A stretch of DNA of 64,000 nucleotides from CADEDH01 sp965263455 (lineage in GTDB: Bacteria; Actinomycetota; Acidimicrobiia; Acidimicrobiales; SZUA-35): contig CBDHHN010000004.1 of the NCBI GenBank assembly GCA_965263455.1, positions 124,001 through 188,000 of the forward strand. The letters run 5' to 3'. The position numbers and the translations under genes are program-made. Below the pieces are notes generated by a model. That model was not told where the DNA came from. It did not search any database and worked only from the letters and a program-made list of their open reading frames with translations. Positions 60,832 to 64,000 of this stretch are shown in pieces. Within the stretch, counting starts at the first letter, position 1, and every line of letters begins with the position of its first letter.

Positions 60832-62054
60832 CCGACCTGGCCCAACGCCCGGAGGCCGGGCGACAACGGCTACCGGTCATGATCGTCGCCTACAGCATCC
60901 TGTCGGCCTGCCTCTCGGCCGGCTACGGCGCCCTGTTCACCGTGGTCGGTGACTATCGCGACGCCTACGGCATCAGCGAGTGGGTCATCGGCTGGATCAT
61001 CGGCATCGGCTTCATCGCCGGATTCGTGTCCCAGGTCCTGATCGCGCCCCTGGGCGACCGGGGCCACGCCCGGCTCCTGGTCCTGGGTGGGGTGGCCGTC
61101 AACGCCCTGGGCCTGCTGATGATGGGCTTCGGCACCGACGCCACCGTCCTGACCGTGGGACGCATCGTGTCGGGCCTGGCCATCGGTGCGGCCAACCCGG
61201 CCATCCGACGCATCGTGGTCCTCAACGATCCCCCCAACGTGGGCCGCAACCTGGGGTGGCTGCTGTCGGCCGACGTCTTCGGGTTCGCCCTCGGACCGGC
61301 CCTGTCGGCGGTGCTGGTCGGGCCCTTCGGCCTGGCCGCGCCGTTCGTGGCCATCGCCGCCCTGTCGGCCGTGGTGCTGGCCACCACCATGGGGGTCCGG
61401 GTCCCCGAAGGGCAGGCCGAGCGGGGCCAGCGTCTGGCCCTCGACCTGCTGCGCAACCCCTCGTTCGCCGGGGCCGTGGTGTTGGGGGCCACGGCGTTCC
61501 TGATGATCGGTGCCTTCGACGCCCTGTGGGATGTGGTCCACGTCGACCTCGACACGCCGGAGTGGTTGGCCAACCTGGGCATCACGGCCTTCGCCGTGCC
61601 CCTCATTCTGTTCGGCCCCATCGGTGGGCGGCTGGCCCAGAAGATCGGCCCGTTCCGTGTCGGTGCGGTCGGGTTGACGATAGGTGCGCTGTTCATGGCC
61701 TCCTACGGCGTGCTGCCGACCGGCACGATCATCGTGGCCGTGGCCATGGGCCACGCCGTCAACGACGGGCTCACGTTCGCCTCCACCGGCGTGGCGGTGG
61801 CGATGACGGCCCCCGAGGAGCGCCAGGCCGGGGCCCAGGGGGTGCTGGGGGCGGCTCAGGCCCTGACCGCCGGGATCATGGCCATGGTCACCGGCGGCCT
61901 GTACCAGTGGGCCGGGCGGACCGTCTCGTACCTGACCGCGGCGGCCGCCATGCTGGCCCTGGTGGCGCTGGCCCTGGCCCTGTCGGCCGGCACCTGGCGG
62001 CGGCCGGGGTGGCACCGGGAACGGCCGGCCGAGCCCGCAACCCCCGGAGCCTGA
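60828..62054 (+). CDS. MFS transporter
   Basis: A 408-residue major facilitator protein with about twelve spans. The first spans (MIVAYSILSACLSAGYGALF and WIIGIGFIAGFVSQVLIAPL) are followed by the loop motif GDRGHARLLVLGG (family GxLaDrxGrr). A central cytoplasmic loop divides the halves, and the second half starts near AGAVVLGATAFLMIGAF. Transport direction and substrate are unknown. Coupling to the folate cyclo-ligase-like gene hints at a pterin, folate or related metabolite, but this is only context. Confidence 0.9.
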   Translation: MTDLAQRPEAGRQRLPVMIVAYSILSACLSAGYGALFTVVGDYRDAYGISEWVIGWIIGIGFIAGFVSQVLIAPLGDRGHARLLVLGGVAVNALGLLMMGFGTDATVLTVGRIVSGLAIGAANPAIRRIVVLNDPPNVGRNLGWLLSADVFGFALGPALSAVLVGPFGLAAPFVAIAALSAVVLATTMGVRVPEGQAERGQRLALDLLRNPSFAGAVVLGATAFLMIGAFDALWDVVHVDLDTPEWLANLGITAFAVPLILFGPIGGRLAQKIGPFRVGAVGLTIGALFMASYGVLPTGTIIVAVAMGHAVNDGLTFASTGVAVAMTAPEERQAGAQGVLGAAQALTAGIMAMVTGGLYQWAGRTVSYLTAAAAMLALVALALALSAGTWRRPGWHRERPAEPATPGA

Positions 62055-62063
62055 GGAGGGTCG

Positions 62064-62516
62064 ATGCAGATCACCTTCCGCCGACTCGACCCGAAGTCCC
62101 ACGAGGTGACGGTCGTCCGGGCCGACGGCACGACCGAGTCCCTCACGGCCGAGACCCGCAGTCTCCTGCCCCACGACCTGGCCCACCTGGCCGTCGAGGC
62201 CGAGCTCGGCACGGTCGACGGCTACTTCGGGCGAGTGGCCGCCGGCGCCTCGATCGAGGGCACGTGGCCCGACGACGACCGCACCGACCGGCTGATGGCG
62301 ATCGAGGGTCTGGCCGCCCGGGTCCAGAGCCTGTGGTCGGCCGGGACCCCGGTCGACCGATGGCCCGACGAGGTGGCCCGGGCCGCGGTCGAGGTCGACG
62401 TCCAGGCCCGGCCGTCCGAGGTGGTGCTGGCCGGGATCCACGAGCGTCTCCGCCGCCTCCACGGCCACTGGAACGCCACCCCGTTCGGCCGTCCGATGAC
62501 GGTCGACTGGGTCTAG
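62064..62516 (+). CDS. Hypothetical protein
   Basis: A 150-residue soluble protein that I do not recognise. It begins with a short beta-rich part (MQITFRRLDPKSHEVTVVRA). Helical segments follow (HDLAHLAVEAELGTVDGYFG, LAIEGLAARVQSLWSAG-like region and GIHERLRRLHGHW). It is acidic, with no signal or membrane segment and no cysteine cluster. GAGGAGGG sits 3-4 nt before the ATG, 9 bp after the transporter gene, so it is expressed as third gene of that operon. DLAHLAVE resembles small proteins with an HD-like helix, but no metal set is visible. Confidence 0.7.
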   Translation: MQITFRRLDPKSHEVTVVRADGTTESLTAETRSLLPHDLAHLAVEAELGTVDGYFGRVAAGASIEGTWPDDDRTDRLMAIEGLAARVQSLWSAGTPVDRWPDEVARAAVEVDVQARPSEVVLAGIHERLRRLHGHWNATPFGRPMTVDWV

Positions 62517-62526
62517 CGGGTCGGCC

Positions 62527-63318
62527 TCAGTCGGCCAGATCGGGTTCGGCCGCCACGATCTCGTCCCAGAGGGGCTGAAACGACAGCCAGCCGAACCCCG
62601 GCGACCCGAGCGCCCCGGCCAGCCCGCGGGCCGCGTCGGCCGGCCACCGGGCAGGCTTCCGCTCCGGTCCCGTCGCCGCCTCTACCAGGAGCTGGACCCG
62701 ACAGGCCCGCTCGAAGCTGAGGAACCACCACGCCGCCTCGTCGATGGTGGCCCCGGTGGCGAAGATCCCGTGCCCCTCCTGGATGGCCACGGTGTGGGCC
62801 CCGAAGGCAGCGGCGAAGTCGTCGGCCTCGGCCGCGTCGGCCGCCACCCGGGGATCGGTGATCACGGCCTGGCGCTCGAAGAACACGGCGGTGTCCTGGG
62901 TCACCGGTTCGACCGGGCGCCCGAAGGCCGACCAGGCCGAACCGTGCACGGTGTGGGCGTGGCAGACCGCCACCACGTCGGGCCGGGCCCGGTGGACGGC
63001 GGCGTGGAGCCGAACCCCGACCGGGTTGACGGGAATCCGGCCGTGCAAGAGATTGCCCTCGTGGTCGATCTGGACCAGGTCCGACACCCGGATCCGACGG
63101 AACGAGATCCCCAGCGGGTTGGCCCACAGGCGATCGTGGTGCTCGGGGTCGCGGACGGTGACGTGGCCGAGCAGGCCCTCACTGTGTCCGGCCCGGCCGA
63201 ACAGACGGCACACGCCGGCCAGGCGCTCCAGACGGTGGCGGCGCTCCTCGTCGACGGTGTCGAACACCGGCGGGGTGCGGGTGGCGAAGCCCGACGGGGT
63301 GCGTGCGGTCTCGGTCAT
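62527..63318 (-). CDS. Class II aldolase/adducin family protein
   Basis: The 263-residue protein has the zinc-dependent fuculose-aldolase fold: LAGVCRLFGRAGHSEGLLGH, then NPLGISFRRIRVSDLVQID. The first two zinc histidines are in VCHAHTVHGSAWSAFG and the third in IQEGHGIFATGATIDEAAWW. Members act as sugar-phosphate aldolases, decarboxylases or dehydratases; bacterial homologues next to fatty or aromatic catabolism are mostly uncharacterised. GGGGAGGA precedes the ATG, which overlaps the GNAT stop (ATGA). Confidence 0.88.
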   Translation of the reverse strand: MTETARTPSGFATRTPPVFDTVDEERRHRLERLAGVCRLFGRAGHSEGLLGHVTVRDPEHHDRLWANPLGISFRRIRVSDLVQIDHEGNLLHGRIPVNPVGVRLHAAVHRARPDVVAVCHAHTVHGSAWSAFGRPVEPVTQDTAVFFERQAVITDPRVAADAAEADDFAAAFGAHTVAIQEGHGIFATGATIDEAAWWFLSFERACRVQLLVEAATGPERKPARWPADAARGLAGALGSPGFGWLSFQPLWDEIVAAEPDLAD

Positions 63319-63917
63319 GGCGGTGTCCTCCCCGGCCGCGCCCGAAGCCGGCCGTCTCCGGCCACGATGGCCCATCGTTCGTGATCCCGCCAGGCGCCGT
63401 CGATGAACAGGTAGGCCGGCGAGTACCCCTCCAGCCGGAAGCCCAGGGCCCGGACCAGGGCCGACGAGGCCACGTTGGCGGGTTGGATGTTGGCCTCCAG
63501 TCGGTGCAGACCCATCGTCTCGAAGGCGTGGGCCACCACCAGTGCCACGCCCTCCCGAAGCAGGCCCCGACCGGCGTGGGGCGCGAAGGCGTAGTAGCCC
63601 AGGTACCCCGACCGGAAGGCCCGTAGGACGATGTTGTTGACGTTGACCACGCCCACCAGGGGGCCCGACCCGGTTGGGCCTGCGCCGTCGGCTCCGTCCC
63701 CATCGGGCCGAGCTCGGAGGAGGAACCCGACCTGGTCCCGGCGGGCCAGGCGGCGCAGGTAGGCCTGATACCGGTCCGCGTTGTCGGGCGGGGCGACCCA
63801 GGGCCGATGGAGTGGGCGGGAGGCGTCCACCGCGGCCACGAACTCGGCCTCGGCCTCAGGGCCCGGCGTCCACAGCGCGACCCGGGGCCCCGACGCGATC
63901 GGGCCCGGGCCGACCAT
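63315..63917 (-). CDS. GNAT-family N-acetyltransferase (RimJ/RimL-like)
   Basis: The 200-residue acetyl-CoA-dependent transferase shows SGYLGYYAFAPHAGRGLLREG (acetyl-CoA loop, Q/RxxGxG/A-type), LVVAHAFETMGLHRLEANIQ and NVASSALVRALGFRLEGYSP, the RimJ-like pattern. WVAPPDNADRYQAYL near the N-terminus is typical of this subgroup. The ATG at 63917 overlaps the stop of the preceding gene (TGATG); a GTG at 63953 is also in frame. It is coupled at its 3' end to the aldolase gene. The substrate is unknown. Confidence 0.88.
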   Translation of the reverse strand: MVGPGPIASGPRVALWTPGPEAEAEFVAAVDASRPLHRPWVAPPDNADRYQAYLRRLARRDQVGFLLRARPDGDGADGAGPTGSGPLVGVVNVNNIVLRAFRSGYLGYYAFAPHAGRGLLREGVALVVAHAFETMGLHRLEANIQPANVASSALVRALGFRLEGYSPAYLFIDGAWRDHERWAIVAGDGRLRARPGRTPP

Positions 63918-64000
63918 CAGGGGGCCGGGGGTTCCGGCGGTGCCGGCCGCCACAGGTCGACGACGCGGCCGATGACCGACAGGGCCAGGGCGTGGGCGAT
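63917..64000 (-). CDS. C-terminal end of an unidentified protein (cut by window edge)
   Basis: In the frame that ends at TGA 63917-63919, 27 codons are open from the window edge: IAHALALSVIGRVVDLWRPA, then a Pro-rich end. The TGA overlaps the ATG of the GNAT gene (TGATG), the coupling style of this operon, which supports a real gene. It is too short to identify. Confidence 0.45.
   Translation of the reverse strand: MAHALALSVIGRVVDLWRPAPPEPPAP

Noticed and set aside
1..64000. tRNA, rRNA, insertion sequence, integrase or att site
   Set aside because: No cloverleaf-like segment, GGTTCGAATCC-type T arm, transposase motif or flanking inverted/direct repeat pair was found by eye; gene content is chromosomal.

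Overview
The window is a contiguous piece of a very GC-rich (roughly 70% or more) bacterial chromosome. Its gene families point to Actinomycetota. The order rpoD-dnaG-glyS-recO-uppS and hrcA-dnaJ-rsmE-phoH-ybeY-corC-era is typical of that phylum, and it carries a BldD-like regulator, F420/FMN luciferase-like monooxygenases and a relative of the mycothiol-dependent DsbA-like nitroreductases. The Thr/Pro-stalk membrane proteins and the mix of catabolic enzymes make class Acidimicrobiia (for example an Iamia-like lineage) my best guess, but this is inference. I see no rRNA, tRNA, CRISPR array, insertion sequence, integrase or phage gene.

Region 1 (1-22600) is mostly housekeeping. It holds rpoD (cut by the window edge), dnaG, glyS, recO, uppS, a Thr/Pro-rich membrane protein and a DinG helicase. 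A PadR/permease pair follows, with a 15-bp tandem repeat array in front of it. Then comes the minus-strand series era-corC-ybeY-phoH, interrupted by a small islet (pseudokinase-like gene plus BldD-like regulator), and rsmE-dnaJ-hrcA. Photolyase, lepA and the divergent rpsT close the region. Era appears frameshifted at its 5' end.

Region 2 (22600-32000) holds an alpha/beta hydrolase, holA, a FolP2-type dihydropteroate synthase gene with about five frame changes inside 122 bp, a Crp/Fnr regulator and a flavin disulfide oxidoreductase. It ends with comEC (without a recognisable beta-lactamase domain), comEA and a thioredoxin-TPR protein.

Region 3 (32000-40000) holds an F420-type oxidoreductase, a short B12-binding radical SAM protein and a translationally coupled set for envelope or glycolipid chemistry: two DoxX-like membrane proteins, a processive-type glycosyltransferase and a DUF2064-GT2 fusion. 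A convergent fatty acyl-AMP ligase overlaps its 3' end.

Region 4 (40000-64000) is accessory metabolism. It contains an amidase, two luciferase-like monooxygenases, a lysine-free acetoacetate-decarboxylase-like protein, a secreted galactose-oxidase-family enzyme with all copper ligands, an RND exporter, a DsbA-like protein with an altered active site, a methyltransferase/SDR pair, a TPP enzyme/M20 peptidase pair, a membrane-anchored peroxiredoxin and a YbaK protein. It ends with an acyl-CoA dehydrogenase, a 5-FTHF cyclo-ligase-like protein with an MFS transporter, and a class II aldolase/GNAT operon.

Two architectural themes recur. At least twelve genes have a TANNNT hexamer 5-8 nt before the start codon, which is the signature of leaderless transcription. 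Several convergent gene pairs share a strong GC hairpin that contains, or lies between, their stop codons and probably acts as a bidirectional terminator.
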